A stretch of 64,000 bases of DNA, from positions 13,777,519 through 13,841,518 of the forward strand of contig NC_064539.1 in NCBI RefSeq assembly GCF_023856365.1, written 5' to 3'. Below the pieces are notes generated by a model. That model saw only the letters and a list, made by a program, of their open reading frames with translations, ran no database searches and was not told the origin of the DNA. The stretch comes from Brienomyrus brachyistius (taxonomy: Eukaryota; Chordata; Actinopteri; Osteoglossiformes; Mormyridae). Of this stretch, positions 45,601 through 59,500 are shown one piece after another. The translations under genes were made by a program, and so were the position numbers. Every line of letters starts with the position of its first letter. Position 1 is the first letter of the stretch.

Positions 45601-48600
45601 CCAAGGAAAATATAAGCCAATAGGAAAACTTCTTTTGCTTTTTGGCAAGAAAAATTGTGAACAGATTTTATTCTTCTTCTTCAAAAGATATTTTAACATA
45701 ATCATACCAGGATTTTGTACACTGTATTTTCTGTAATCTTCTAAACTGGGCTAGAATAACAGAGAAGTCATTGGTGCCAAAATAGGTCCATGGAGTCTTA
45801 AAATAATATGTGTAATATCCATAAAAAGATGTAAGCACACCTCTTGTCACGCCCGGCTCGTCCGATCCTCGTGTGTGCCGCGCCCCCTGATTATCCTTGT
45901 GTGTGCCACGCCCCCTGATTATCCACGTGTGTGCCACGCCCCCTGATTATCCTCGTGTGTGCCACGCCCCCTGATTATCTGCGTGTGTGCCACGCCCCCT
46001 GATTATCCGCGTGTGTGCCACGCCCCCTGATTATCCACATGTGTGCCACGCCCCCTGATTATCCGCGTGTGTGCCACGCCCCCTGATTATCCACGTGTGT
46101 GCCACGCCCCCTGATTATCCACGTGTGTGCCACGCCCTCTGATTATCCACGTGTGTGCCACGCCCCCTGATTATCCGCGTGTGTGCCACGCCCCCTGATT
46201 ATCCTCGTGTGTGCCACGCCCCCTGATTATCCACGTGTGCTTCCCTGATCTTGCCCAGCTGTGCCTGATTATTTTTGCCCAGTTCTGTCTATTTCAGTCC
46301 GTGTCTTGCCTTAGTTCTTTGTCCGTCATTGATGTTAGTCTACGTCTGATGCTTCCTGCATTCCATTTCCCAGATACCTTGAGTAAATCCCCATTTCCCG
46401 GTACTTCGCCTGCTCGCCTGCTTCCTGCTTGCTTGCCTGCCTGCATGCTCACTCGCTTTAACCAGCGAGTCGTGACACCTCTGTCTTGGTATTTTTCACC
46501 TGTCCGCTAAATAAAAGTTTGAATCGGTCTGCTTGTGCTCCATGAGCATTAAAGGAAAAGACAAGTGAAAAGAAAATCTATGAGCTTCTTTGGACTGCTG
46601 CAAATCATTTGTCGATTTTGGAGGCAGAGGGCGATCGGCGGGTCATCAGGCTGTAACTGTCCTCCAGAGACACCCTATGCTCTCTGAGCAACTGGAACAG
46701 TTACTTCCATCCTTTTGAAGTTCCTTGCTACAGTATGCACTTGAGTCATACCGTACAGTGCAAAGGAGGTGCGGTAGTGTGGTTTTTCAATGCTTTTCCC
46801 TGTCTCTACCTATTACTGACTCTTGTCTTTCAGTATATCCATGACTACAGGACTTGACGTTTAAAGTTTGTCTTTGTACATCTGAGAATATTCATGTTCA
46901 CCCCGCTTACTCCCTTAAGTTGTGTATATTTTGCTTTTAAATCTATGTATGCATAATTTGCAGACTGCTGGTTCACATTTTTAGAAAACAAAGCACCTTT
47001 TAAACACTACATGAAAGTTTTTGTTCATGTTTTTTGATTGAATTTCGGTATTGACAGGAGGGATCGTTAATTGTATTAAAGGGAGAATCAGTGAGATGTC
47101 CTCATTAGGACAAACATGTATGTGTGAATGACAAAGAGGCAGAAGTCTCCAGGTGGCCCTGCTGACTGGTGTAAAAATGCAGAGCACCAGCTCCAGCAGC
47201 TCCCTGTCCTGGTGGGCAGCCATGTTTCTCACAAAGCGGCACAAGACAATTGCTAAGTACTTGGGGCCGGCTTTCCTCTAGAGCAGTGTTCCCCAGTCTG
47301 GTTCTCAAGGACCCACAGACGGTTCACGTTCTTTGCTCTTTCTCAGCTCCCTACCAGGTGGCAAGGAGCTCAGACGAAGCAAACATGTGGACTGTCAGGC
47401 AAGGAGCTGAGAAGGAGCAAAAACGTGGACCGGCTCTGGGTCCCGGAGGCCCAGATTGGAATTGCCCTAAAGTACCACGGACCACTAAATATGCATGCAG
47501 CCCCAACATGAAAAGTTGACCTTTTCAAACCAAAACATGCCCTCTGTCCGTGTCAAACCTAAAGTGACCTTTAGCACTTTGTGTAATAAACACCTTGCCA
47601 TCAGCTTTTTTTTCTAAAAGAGTTTGCATATGAACAAAAAAAGAAAGTTAATATTACAGATTGCATTAAAAAATATATCTTTGTGAACATATAATTATTT
47701 CCATGCTATTGGTAATAAGCAGTTGTATAGAACCATATAATAAAATAATATAATAAATAATTATAATAAATAATAATATTTGTCAACTTTTCCATTGTAA
47801 TCACTGATATGGAGTTTGAATGACAAAGAAGAAAATTGATACATACCAAGTACACTGATGAGGAAGGACTGCTCAGTCATTTTCTTGCCTTCAGAATCCC
47901 TGAGGTTAAACTTGAAAGTGAAGTTTCCTCCTTCCTCCTCCTTTCCATGTATATATTCTACACATCCTAATTGAAAGACCGCATCCTTAGTGTATGCTTC
48001 ATATCTCTCAACAGCGTCCAGTAATGATCATCTTGCTATTCATTACATGCTCAAATCAAATTTTTTGGTTAAAAGGCGTGTCCAAATACCTTTGTCGATA
48101 TCTTCCTGTGTGAAGCTTTTAACTGGACCCTTTGATGATATCTCTGTAAGGTTTCCATTTTTGGAAAGATGCAGCATCCCAAAGCTGGGATCCTTGGTTA
48201 TAATGTAAGTTAGGTTTGAACCACTGCCTCTCAGATGTTGATCTGTGATCTTAGCTTTAGATCCTGTAGAACAGAAATAACATAAATATGTGAACTTGTA
48301 ATGCGTACCAAACTTATCCTCACCATGACAACATTTATTGAGTGCTGTATGCGATGATGCCATCATTGGACCTGTGGTAAGCTGAAGGCCCCGGTTGACA
48401 ATCATTGTTGGATCATTGTTCTTGGTTGCACGTATGCTGAATTCCAGGCTTGCAGTCTTTATGTGCTGTCCATCACTCACAGAAAGGAGCACCATGTCTG
48501 TCCCGACAGTTAGGTTATTTGGAATATATACCAGCAGCTTGTCCAAAACATCCTGATAGCTGAAGCTAGATCTCTGGAGAAGGACACTCCCATTTTCCAG

Positions 48601-51600
48601 CTGCTGCGAGTAGAACTTCAGTCTGCGCAGTTTGCCTGTGAAAGACCACAACCAAAAATTGCCATGGTTTCAGAGTTTTGAACTTTCTAGTTGGCCTCAT
48701 TTTGGTCCTCAAATTTCAGAGTTTTCAAAATGCCAGGGCTCCAAATGCAGTAAACACAGAGATTTCACATGCATGGTGAGAAGCTTTTTCAAGAATCCAT
48801 CTACCTTCCAATAGTTTATCCATAGCAGGCCGAGGGGGGCCAGGAGCCTAACCCAAGCAGCACAAAGCAGACGGCTCATGGGTGCCAAAGACGCCAGATC
48901 ATAGTAGGGCACACTCACACACTCACCCACACACACACACACACACACACACTCTCACACGCACACACTGTCACACTCACACATACATACACACAGTCAG
49001 ATAATATCGGCATTTTAGACACACAAGTTGGAAAGCATATTTCTGAGTTAATGGGGTTTGGAAATTTAATGAAAGTTCTTTGTCGGATTACATGAGGACT
49101 GAGTGAGCTTTGGTTCCCAGCACCATAACATATGATGAGGAAGCCTAACATTGGGGGTCTCACCTCAAAATCTGCTTTTCAATTAAACATACAATATCAG
49201 TCATTAGCCTGTGAGAGTAAATGAGAGCACTTGTATGACATGGGGAATACAAATACTCTACACGTATAGATGAATCTCAAGAAACAATGGTACTAAAACT
49301 AGCTCAGTTCTGCATTTCAGCTTTTCATTCACAAATACAGAGGCATAGAAGATAAATTAAATAGCACAATGTTGAATGACACTGAGATTTATCTGCTGCC
49401 GTGAAAGCTGGTCCTTATTATAGAAATATATGGATAAGGTGCACTGCATATGATGTCACAAAGGGACAGTGACATTACTAGGACAGACCGAAGGACGGCT
49501 GCTTCACGATGGTGAAGACGAGTTTGTCCGTCTGTGCTCCAAAGTCAAGCAGGGTAAGAGAGGAGCTGGTGATGACCACATGGCTTCCATCCAAGATAAT
49601 GTCGACTGACTTAACTGGGTCATTGTTTTTCCCCATCTAGCAGAGAAATTAGAGTGAAGGGGGAAATGACTAAAATAACAATGATCTACAATATTCATCA
49701 GTACAGGTAAATAATAATTTCAAAACCTTTTATGATGGAATGATGGATTTAGATATTCCCTGAATAACACTCTTGTTCAGTACAAAAAATTAATAACTGG
49801 TTAAATATCAATTTAATAAACCACTCGCTTTGAGATAAGAGTGGAAATGTTATATCAAACGGACCTGTGAAGTTTAATACATAATTTTCCACAAGGCAAA
49901 AGACTTCAGTTACTATGCCCCAATTAAACAGCTTACCAGGAGTACAACAATTATTCCCCTTACAGACTGCAGTGTAAAATCTTAGTTTCATGTTGTAACA
50001 ATGGCTTAAGTTTACTCAACTATTTCTGGTAGATTACAAACAGCACTGAACCTTTGGTTGAATAATGTCTCTTTAAAATATAAGATATAAGCCATCAAAA
50101 TTCCCAAAATGCTATCTACATTATCAGGTCATTTGCCTAGATTATCACTTGATAATTTATGCATTCATGTGTTTAAAATCATCAATAAAATGCTACACTA
50201 CGTAAAACTCCAGGTAACTTAAGTTCCAATTCTTCATGAACAGCTTACTGCAATTACAAGCTTTCATTCAGAGTGCTAATCCATGTGTTGCATTTTATAA
50301 TAATATAATTTAAACCCTACTTTGATTCCTGGGTGCTTTGGCAAAGTCATGATTGTTAAAGACCAGGTCTGGTTGTCATGGCAATTGTCATTCTCGTCAC
50401 AGAAAATGAAGTGGAATGTGTCAGTAACAGGAGGATTTCCACATTCAGATGCAATATACCTGAAACAACAAGATAAACCATTTAAAATTTCTGTAGTATT
50501 TGAGCAGTAATATATCAATAAACATTACACATACTTATTTATACCAGTTACATTCTAATGATAATGGTGATGCCTTCAATGCAAGAATCTCAACAGAGAA
50601 CTACCTAAATACGTAACTTGTTTAATTTAATATTAATCTTCACATGCACACTTACACCTGTCTCTGAAAGCCTTTCATTTACCAGAGAATCACTTACCTA
50701 CCACGACAAATACATACAAATATGAGTTCACACTGAATAACACTGGATCTAAACAATTATACCAGCCTGCTTAATATTCATGTAAAAGTACTCTTTGATT
50801 GTATCTAATGGGTCTCACCTGCATGTGAATTCCAGAATATTATAAAAATAGTTTATGGATTTTCAAATTTGCACCTGCATTGTACAATTCAGGACATTTA
50901 TGAAAAAAAAACCGGACCCCCCAACACTAAAATTAGAGTGTACCATATCCTCTGATGGTTGATGTCCTCTATTGTAAAGGATGAATTTTCTTTCAGTTCT
51001 TTGTGATCTGATGCTGAACTCTTCCAAATAAGGACACCATGCTTGGGCAATGACACCAGAAGAATCTTAATCTTCTTATTTGAAGAACTGCAATCCTGTG
51101 TAAATCCAAGAGGCAATACTTTACTGGAGGGGACATGAATAATTTAGTAGTCATGTACTGATCTCATGTTCATTCATCATCAATCAATCATGCCAATTCA
51201 TGAATTTCATAGGGAAACCTATATTAGTTGATGATTTGTTGAGAAGCAGTTATATTTTGCCTCAAGTGAAGTCCAACCATTACTATGTAATTAGTTAATT
51301 GTTAACTAATATTGTGCCTGAATGGAAATATATGAACTCTCATGATTTATTAATGATGAATAAGCACGTGATCAGTACGTAACTAACACTTAGTTACTGG
51401 TTAATTAATGCATTAAGAAAGCATGTACTACTCAATTATTCATGTCCCCTCAAGTAAAGTATGACCAGTCCAACATTTTATTTAATATGCTGTCTTGACA
51501 TGCTTTCACAACAAACCTGATCTGAGAACTGTAACAGAATCATACATGAAAATCTGCATGCAGTTTAAAGTTTCATACTCCATGGAATAAAAAACAAAAC

Positions 51601-53503
51601 CAAATCCCATTCTGAGTGAGTTATATAGAGATCCAGCAGGGACTCAATTTTGTCTCTCTTCCATTCTCATGCCTACTGAGACTCATTAAATGGGCTTTAT
51701 TAACTAATTAACAGAGCATGACTGGACTAATGACTCCAAACTCTGTGCAGTCATCTGCAGCAAAGAACAGCGGCTGTGCCACTTGTCTGACAGAAAGATC
51801 TCTTAGCTAAAAGAATGGCTGAAAAGGAACTGAAATATTTTCATAGGTGGAGTTTAGTTTACATTCATACTAATATTTATCCACACTCACTGTGTAGGCC
51901 AGATGTGTGTGCCTAATTGGGGTGCTGCTCTTCTCTGACACTTCCATGGATAGAATCGTGTCACACTTCTGACTGGGCCTGTTGCCTCTTTCACCTGGCA
52001 CCAGAACTTTCACTTTCACCATTGTTATCATGATAGAGGAGCCATGGGTCACAATAAACATCATTGCATCGTCTTCAGTGCTCTTTCCTGCGTGCTCATA
52101 CTGAATAAGATGCTGTTTGATGTCACCCGCACTTAAGGTGTTGCCTGTCAAGCATAAGAAACAGCAGCTGAAGACAGACACCCATAGTAAAACCCATCCT
52201 TACTGCTGAAGAAGTTCAGAACCATAGGAACTTAAATCAACAGTTAGCAAGCTAGCAGCTAACATGGAATTAATCACAGACAGTTTTCAATAATCTTAAA
52301 GAAACATTGTTCCTTGCAAAACTGCAAAATTCCTTGCAATTTGCTACAGGTACAATACAGTTGGGAGGTAATGTTGCAGTTGCATACTGGCAGGTATTTC
52401 TGCCTGGCCACCACTGCTGGCTCTCAGAAGACTGCCGTGATGAGGAGGCTCCACCAGGTCAAACTGAAAATTAGCGGCATCTGCTTCCAAATCTGTCCCA
52501 GTCCACTGCTGCACACCTACACAGGATACAACAGCGGCGATTAAGCAGTTATCACAGCCCATTACATCAAAATATCGATTGCTACTTCTAAAACAAGACT
52601 GAAAACATTTTGCTCATTAACATTTGAAGTACCTGATGGTTAAAATGTGATTGTTGTATTCATTCTTTTTCATTGACTTATCTATTGATTATTTTTTTAA
52701 TGTGTGAATTGGTATTCTGTACAGTACTTTGATTGACATTTGGTATCTTGAAATGTGATTTACAAAAAAATTGATTGATTGATTGATTGATTGATCTTTA
52801 GACAGACATATAGGTCACGGACAAAAACATGGAACATGCTGTTTATTTATAGATTAAATCTACAATGGTACACAAAGGCAATGGTACTACAATGGTCTAA
52901 TACAAAGGCATGAGAGAAAACGTAAGGTAACACACAGGTCACAAGGGAAGGCATTCCTTAAATAAGATACAATTGCCAGGCACATGCTTCCACAATATGG
53001 GCAATCACAGGCAGTCACTCAAAAAATGCATGCCTAACAAACACAGGGAGAACACACATGCTAACCACTGACCCACCACTATGTGCTGCATAAAATTCAT
53101 CATACTCACCAATAAAGACAAGACAATTCAGAGTGCTACAGTTACAAAACTGACAAGTAAATGCAAGAGACAAATCCTTACCTAAAGCAACTCTCCCACC
53201 CAAGAGAACCTCTAGGACTGGGTCGAGGATTTCAGGAGGCTGCTGATCACTGGGCAGTAAGTCAATAGCAAAATCCATCTCAGGTGTGCTGTGGTTCCCA
53301 ATAGATACTGGAACATGCATGTAACTAATATTAGTGACCACTGATAATAGAACAGCCACAGCTATAAGAGATTCCATCAGATAGAAACACACTGTTTCTG
53401 AGATATACATACATATATATATGTAGATTATATATATATACACACACACACACATTCTTCTTTAATTTAGTTTAGAAAATACCATATTCACATAATATAT
53501 ACA

Positions 53504-53586
<83 letters not shown>

Positions 53587-56500
53587 ATATATATGGAAAC
53601 AACTGAAATTGAGAAAGCACTAGGCAAACTCAGCGTCTGTAATCATACACAGTGTCATACATAATACAAGAAATATGGAAATAATATGAATGCAATTGAT
53701 TTAAAATTTGTTTTTGTCAAGTGGAATAGAAAATGCAGATTAATTTAGCTCTTGCGTGTGAACTCACCATTGTAAGAGTTCATTTACTTGTTTTAAAGTT
53801 AACTTATAGGGTGCTTTTTTGACAATTCTGAGTGAAAAACTGACTTAATGTCAGACGAAAGAGCATTGCTTAACTAAAACTTTTAGCACCTGTTTTATTT
53901 TTACCATATAAAAGTATATTATGATATTATGCCTGTGCCTGATATTATCCTTATTGAATTTTGTAGCCTTGTAAATGATTCTATAGGTCTAGTCCTATTA
54001 TATAATACATTTGAGGACCTTGGAATTGTTATTCTCTAATTTATAAGCTACCTCTAAGAAATCCATGAAGAGACCCAGTAAAAAATACAACGACTAGTAA
54101 ACAATAGTACACACGCTTTGTGGCCAATAACTACATGAGATATATTGTGAAATGTGAATGTGGTGGATTATTTGTAGAGGCTAATTTTAAGGAATTTTAA
54201 AAAAAGAACATAATAACAGCGGTTAGGCCAAAGGCATCCTAAGGGTAATACACCCATATATATAAAAAAATAAAACAGCCCTGAAGTTTTAAAAAATAAT
54301 AACAAAAAAATCTGTTCAAGCTGCTCCTGCTTTTGCTTTGTCTTTTTAGAAAAGGCAAGCACCAAGCTTTAAAAGAATTTTGACCGCCTACATAAATTCA
54401 GCAGTATTGAGGATGCTACAAGTTCAGTCAAGCTGCCAGTGTGCATTCATAGCAGAAACGCATCTTTTTCTCAGAATTCGGCATCAACTTTCTGTGAATC
54501 CCACTGCATGTCTTCACCCACACACACTGGATAGGTAATTAACATCCAATTATCTGCCAAAAAACCATAGGTAAAATGTGGTCTTAAGGAAAATGAATTC
54601 AAATAGACTAACAGACAGAAAACGTATATTGTCTGTTGTCTATTGTTATTCGTCATTCTCAGTGTAATATCCAAGAGATAAGAATGGTAACCGACTCATC
54701 ACTCACCAGTGAAGAAACATTTGTACAGCCTTTTCATGAAGGGCAGCAACACTGGGGGTCGGTATAGGATCTTTCCGTTATCAACATCTCGTTGTGTGAA
54801 AGAGTACACAGGGGTATAAGCTTTGTCTTTGTGTTCTATAGTACCTATCAACAGATGGGACAAGAGCTAATGTATTTCTATACCCCACTGGTAGGTATGA
54901 CATCGCAATTATGAATTTTGGTCTCTCAACAATGACTCCATAAATTTGATAAAGGCAATTTCCACTGCAAAAGACTTAATTAAAAATACACTTTTTGATT
55001 ACATTGTTTGGAATTGGAATTGAAATTCTGAAACATGTAACACTGGAGTATATGGAGTACTTGCGGAGCTGCTAGAGTTTGTTTACAAGGACAAAATAAA
55101 TGAAGTCACTAAAGGTGTTGTATTGATAATGGATGCTTGGATAATGAAACTTACTAGAGGGATTCTGGTTAGGGAAACTGATTAGGGATACTTGGGTATT
55201 ATTACAGATTTCTTTTGTGGTGGATTGTTAATGTCTGGTGACTGCATACCGAAGTGACTGGGTGTTGAAAGTGACTTGGGAATAAAATGAAAGTCATTAA
55301 GAGAATTCATTTAGGTAGCAACCATTGAAATCTGACCGTTGTTTTTCCAAAAGCTACATTTTGGACATGATTATTCCTTTTTTTGTACCTTGTTCCTGAG
55401 CTAGCGGGATGGTGATATTGTAGATAAATGTTTCACTGGGCATTTCTGTCACAAGAAACGAAAGCCCATTAGGTGGAATCTTTGTGACAGAATCCTCAGG
55501 AGCCTGTGTGGGGAAAAGAATATACACACAAACTCAGGAGGTGGGGCACAGCTTGACTGTTACAAATCGAAAGACACATGTCCGGGGTATGTTCTATGAA
55601 TGTCCTCACTGTGATCTGTAAAGTGCAGCCCAAGGAGAGCATGGGAAATCCAGGAGAATGTGGAAGAACTCCAACCCTGAGGGTGTGCGCCAGAATGATG
55701 CTCTTCAAGGACCCCTCACATGATACCTGCAACAAGCAGTGTCTGCTTTCAACAGTCCATCTTTGTGACAATAAAGATTTCAATATGACTGAGTTATAAT
55801 CGAAAAATATTAGGTAAAACTTTGCATTAACTGAACCTTCATAATGCTTTTATAATACATTCGTAGAACATTCAGTGCACCTTCATAATGCATTAAAGGC
55901 AGAGATGGGCACAAATACATCAAAAAGTACCTTGCTCCAAATTACCAAAATTTACTCATCAAATGAAACTAAATAACTACTGGTGGGAGAAAATGTATTT
56001 AATTAATTTGTAATTTGAAAATACAGAAATATATGTGAAACAAAAACGGTACACAACAAATACCTATACCATTACAGCACGAGTAATATGCAGGGTTGGG
56101 TAAGTTACCTTAAAAATGTAATTTGTTAGAGTTACTAGTTACCTATTGAAAAATGTAATCAGTAACGTAATCTAATTATCTCAAAATGAACAATGTAATT
56201 AACTACTTTTGGATTAAGTTACTTTGTAATTAAGTTACTTTTGGATTACATCAATGCTGAGTAAAGACAAAAGTAAGAAATATCAAAAAATGAATTTTTT
56301 AAAGGCAACAGAATATATGTAGTTATAATAATAATAATTATATATATATATATTATGGATGGCCATTAGGGTAAAAATCGTGAGACAGAATATGTCTCCA
56401 CATGACATTTTTTCACGTCTAGAGACGGAAAAGAACACGTAACAGTACTCAGACAACGGAATGTAGTTTGGCCTAATAATAACAATGAAGAAATTATCCT

Positions 56501-59500
56501 ATCCTATATGAGGGCTTAATGATAAACATTATAACAGTATACTCGTGTAACACTAATAACAAACATATCATGCGTTTGCTATTAATATATATTAAAGCTT
56601 TTAAAGCATGATAGGGTGTTCAGGTATACTTACTGACTGCTTATGAATGTTGTATGAATGCATTATGAAGGTTCACTGCATGTTCTACTAATGAATTTTA
56701 AAGGCATTATGAAAGTGCAGTTAATAAGAAGCATTACTGAATATTAGCTAGTTTTCATCTAACACTTACACTTTAGTTTATGCAGCATGCTTGATATACA
56801 CATTTTTATTCTTAAGAACTCCATCAGGTTTTATGGTGCACAGAATCATTAACAACAAATGGATATCTTTGTCAGACATGAGACGGACATGTAAATTCCC
56901 ATTGTGTTCCATAAGTCACTATGCAATGGCTACGGAAGCCACTTTAATTCCTGTTAACTTTGTAGATCATTTGCTGGTGGGTGGTTTTTTTTACTTGAAA
57001 GCTGGCCAGGATGCAAATTTAAAAAGAAATCTATTCTAAAACTGAACCTTAAGTAAAGTAATTATTTGTTATTGCCTCTGTTCTTCATTCTAATCAACAT
57101 GGTTTGGTCAAGGCCAAGCAATCAATTTCATTTCCATGGTAACTGCAATGTTTGTCGCAGTGGAGGCCATTGAAAAATGGACTGAAAATTGATACATTTC
57201 TAAAGATATTAACAAGAAAGACTTTAAGTTGTTTATGCTACTAGTTATAATTATCTTAGTGTTAGAGCATGTCATTCAGAAAACTTTGAAGACATTTCAT
57301 TTGTTAAAATAAATTGTGTGTGAAAGTTGCAGCAACATGGCACGGTAATATTGCCATTTTCCTATAACTATAAAAAGTTCACAATTGATATCATGTTGAA
57401 CCCAGTCCTTGATGTAAAAGAGTTGACATTAATGGTCTTACTTTCATTTGAACCAAATGGTGTTGTGATGAGTCAATCTGAAAATGAAACATTACTGCAC
57501 AATTTTTGTATTGGAAAAACTTTATGAGCACTAAATTTCTAACCACTGTATGATCCTCACAACCTAAACAAATTTTTGAAAGCATAGTCCAATGATGCAT
57601 AACTGAAAACCTTCTCCGAAGATTTTTGGAAGGTATTATGTGTCTATGTGTCTAAAAGCCATAGAAGAAAGCATGTTTTAGGAGCAACCTTTCAATCCAT
57701 TCCAATTAAATCCAGTCCTTTGAAGTTCCTTACCTGGAACTGAACTGCATCCCAATCCACCCCAGAGCCCAAGTGTCGATACCATACTCTGCCCCTGTTG
57801 ATATCCGCCTGAGTGAAGGACAGGACTCCTATGGCAGCCGGAGTATTGCTAAGGAGAAGCTCCGCATCATGGACGCTGGTTGACATGGATGACCAGAGGA
57901 CAATTTCACCTGTGCCAAGGAGATCCAGTACATATACAAGGACTGTTAACTGGGATGCCTCATCAAGTGCATAAAAATGGGTGTGGCTAGGAGATGTGCA
58001 AGTATTTGTAACTGAAGAAAAACCAGAAACTGCAGCATGTGCAGTGGACCTTCATCTTCCACCTGACAGAATACCTTTGAATTCATCTAAGGCACACGAT
58101 TATTTCAAGGCCATGGCAAAACACTGCACTGAATAAGTCATTCAATACTTTTCTGCATGTTTATTTAACTGTAGGTATCTACTAGAAGAAAGAAACAATT
58201 ACTGAAATAAATATACGTCCTAAAGGTCTATGTACCATACTTGGGATTTTCTTTGGTGGGGGAAATGGTGTAGTGAATTTGAGAGTCTCTGGAGCCTGGG
58301 CACTCTGCTCTCAGATGGTTTTTGGTGATCCTGACCACCCCTCCTTCATTCAACCAGGCAGTGAGGAAGGACACTACATGGGAAGTAACAAGGTCCTGTG
58401 GAAAGAAATGAATATTGTATGTTCCAGCACAGCGGACATGATATGCTCACCTCACATTTTATTAGTATGCAGAAAGGAACTTGCTTCAGAATATTTTTTC
58501 TGCAAAAAACAAATATTAGACCATTCTTGTGCTAGCAAGAGACTGGATGGCAGCAAGCAAACAAAGAATAAATACAGTATGTGTTCTACTTCATAATCGT
58601 TCTAAGTCAGAGCACAAAAGGAAAAAGCAGCTGCTGAAAAAAGAACATTCTTCAAGATATGTTTACTGCCAGCTTCATTAGAAGGTCCACAGGTCCAATG
58701 AAATTTTAATGAAAGGACTTAAATAGCTCCGGTTTCCCCCCACAGTCCAAAGACATGCTGAGGCTAATTGAAGTTCCTAAATTGCTCATAGGAGTGCATG
58801 TGTGACTGAATGGTGTGTGAGTGTGCCCTGCGCTGGGCTGGCCCCCCATCCTGGGTTGTTCCCTGCCTCGTGCCCATTGCTTCCGGGATAGGCTCCGGAC
58901 CCCCCGCAACCCAGTAGGATAAGCGGTTTGGAAAATGGATGGATGGATGGATGGATGGTTCTTGCATGTAACTTATAAATTATGGGTGGAAAATCAAAGC
59001 ATTATAAGCTTGAGAGAGCTATACCATTAATCCATAAATCCAAATCCATTAATCCATAAAGTGAAACCAGCACTGCACTCTTGGAAAAGTACCCTGTCAC
59101 ACAGTTCAATACCTTTCATTACCCATATAAATTGTAATCCCGAGTAACGTAACAACCTTTAGAACATTCCAGCAAATTCTTTTGAAGGAAAAAAGAAAAA
59201 ACAGAACAGAAAAGTATCAGGCCTTGTGGACATTTAATACAATGTATCATTTTTTTTTACCCTAGAGATCAAAGCGATTGAATGAGCAAGTAAGCTGTGT
59301 TTGGCCTAGAAGGTCTATCTAAAGCAAGTTAATCACGATTGTTGGGAAAGTAAGACAGCTGCTTGCAAAAAAATGCTTTGGTCACAAGAAAGAATAACAA
59401 TTGCATCATTAAATTGCAGTTATTGCACAGTTCACATTGTCATGCATCTTTTAATAGGTCTTTCTTTACACAAAACTTAGCATTAGAAAACAAACACTGC

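Larger units (their letters stand above)
44840..47846. other. fras1: fras1 intron w14-w15
   Basis: Contains the 28-bp minisatellite and surrounding LTR-like element (45845-46477), the decayed exon (47130-47250) and a compound MITE-like repeat (47283-47470). No intact exon found, although the protein family predicts one here. Confidence 0.6.

Noticed and set aside
45668..45937. Minus-strand 89-codon frame with repeated HTRG/THKDNQ pattern
   Set aside because: Derives from the 28-bp minisatellite and a neighbouring LTR-like sequence.
46590..46680. Minus-strand peptide with PDDPPIAL, resembling the start of a CSPG repeat
   Set aside because: Wrong order relative to the remnant at 47130-47250, interrupted by stops, and no splice sites; chance is more likely.
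58706..58967. Minus-strand frames of 67 codons with GGQPSAGHTHTPF-type peptide
   Set aside because: The same peptide recurs at 13571-13925 and 62985-63320, because all are the antisense reading of one retroposon family.
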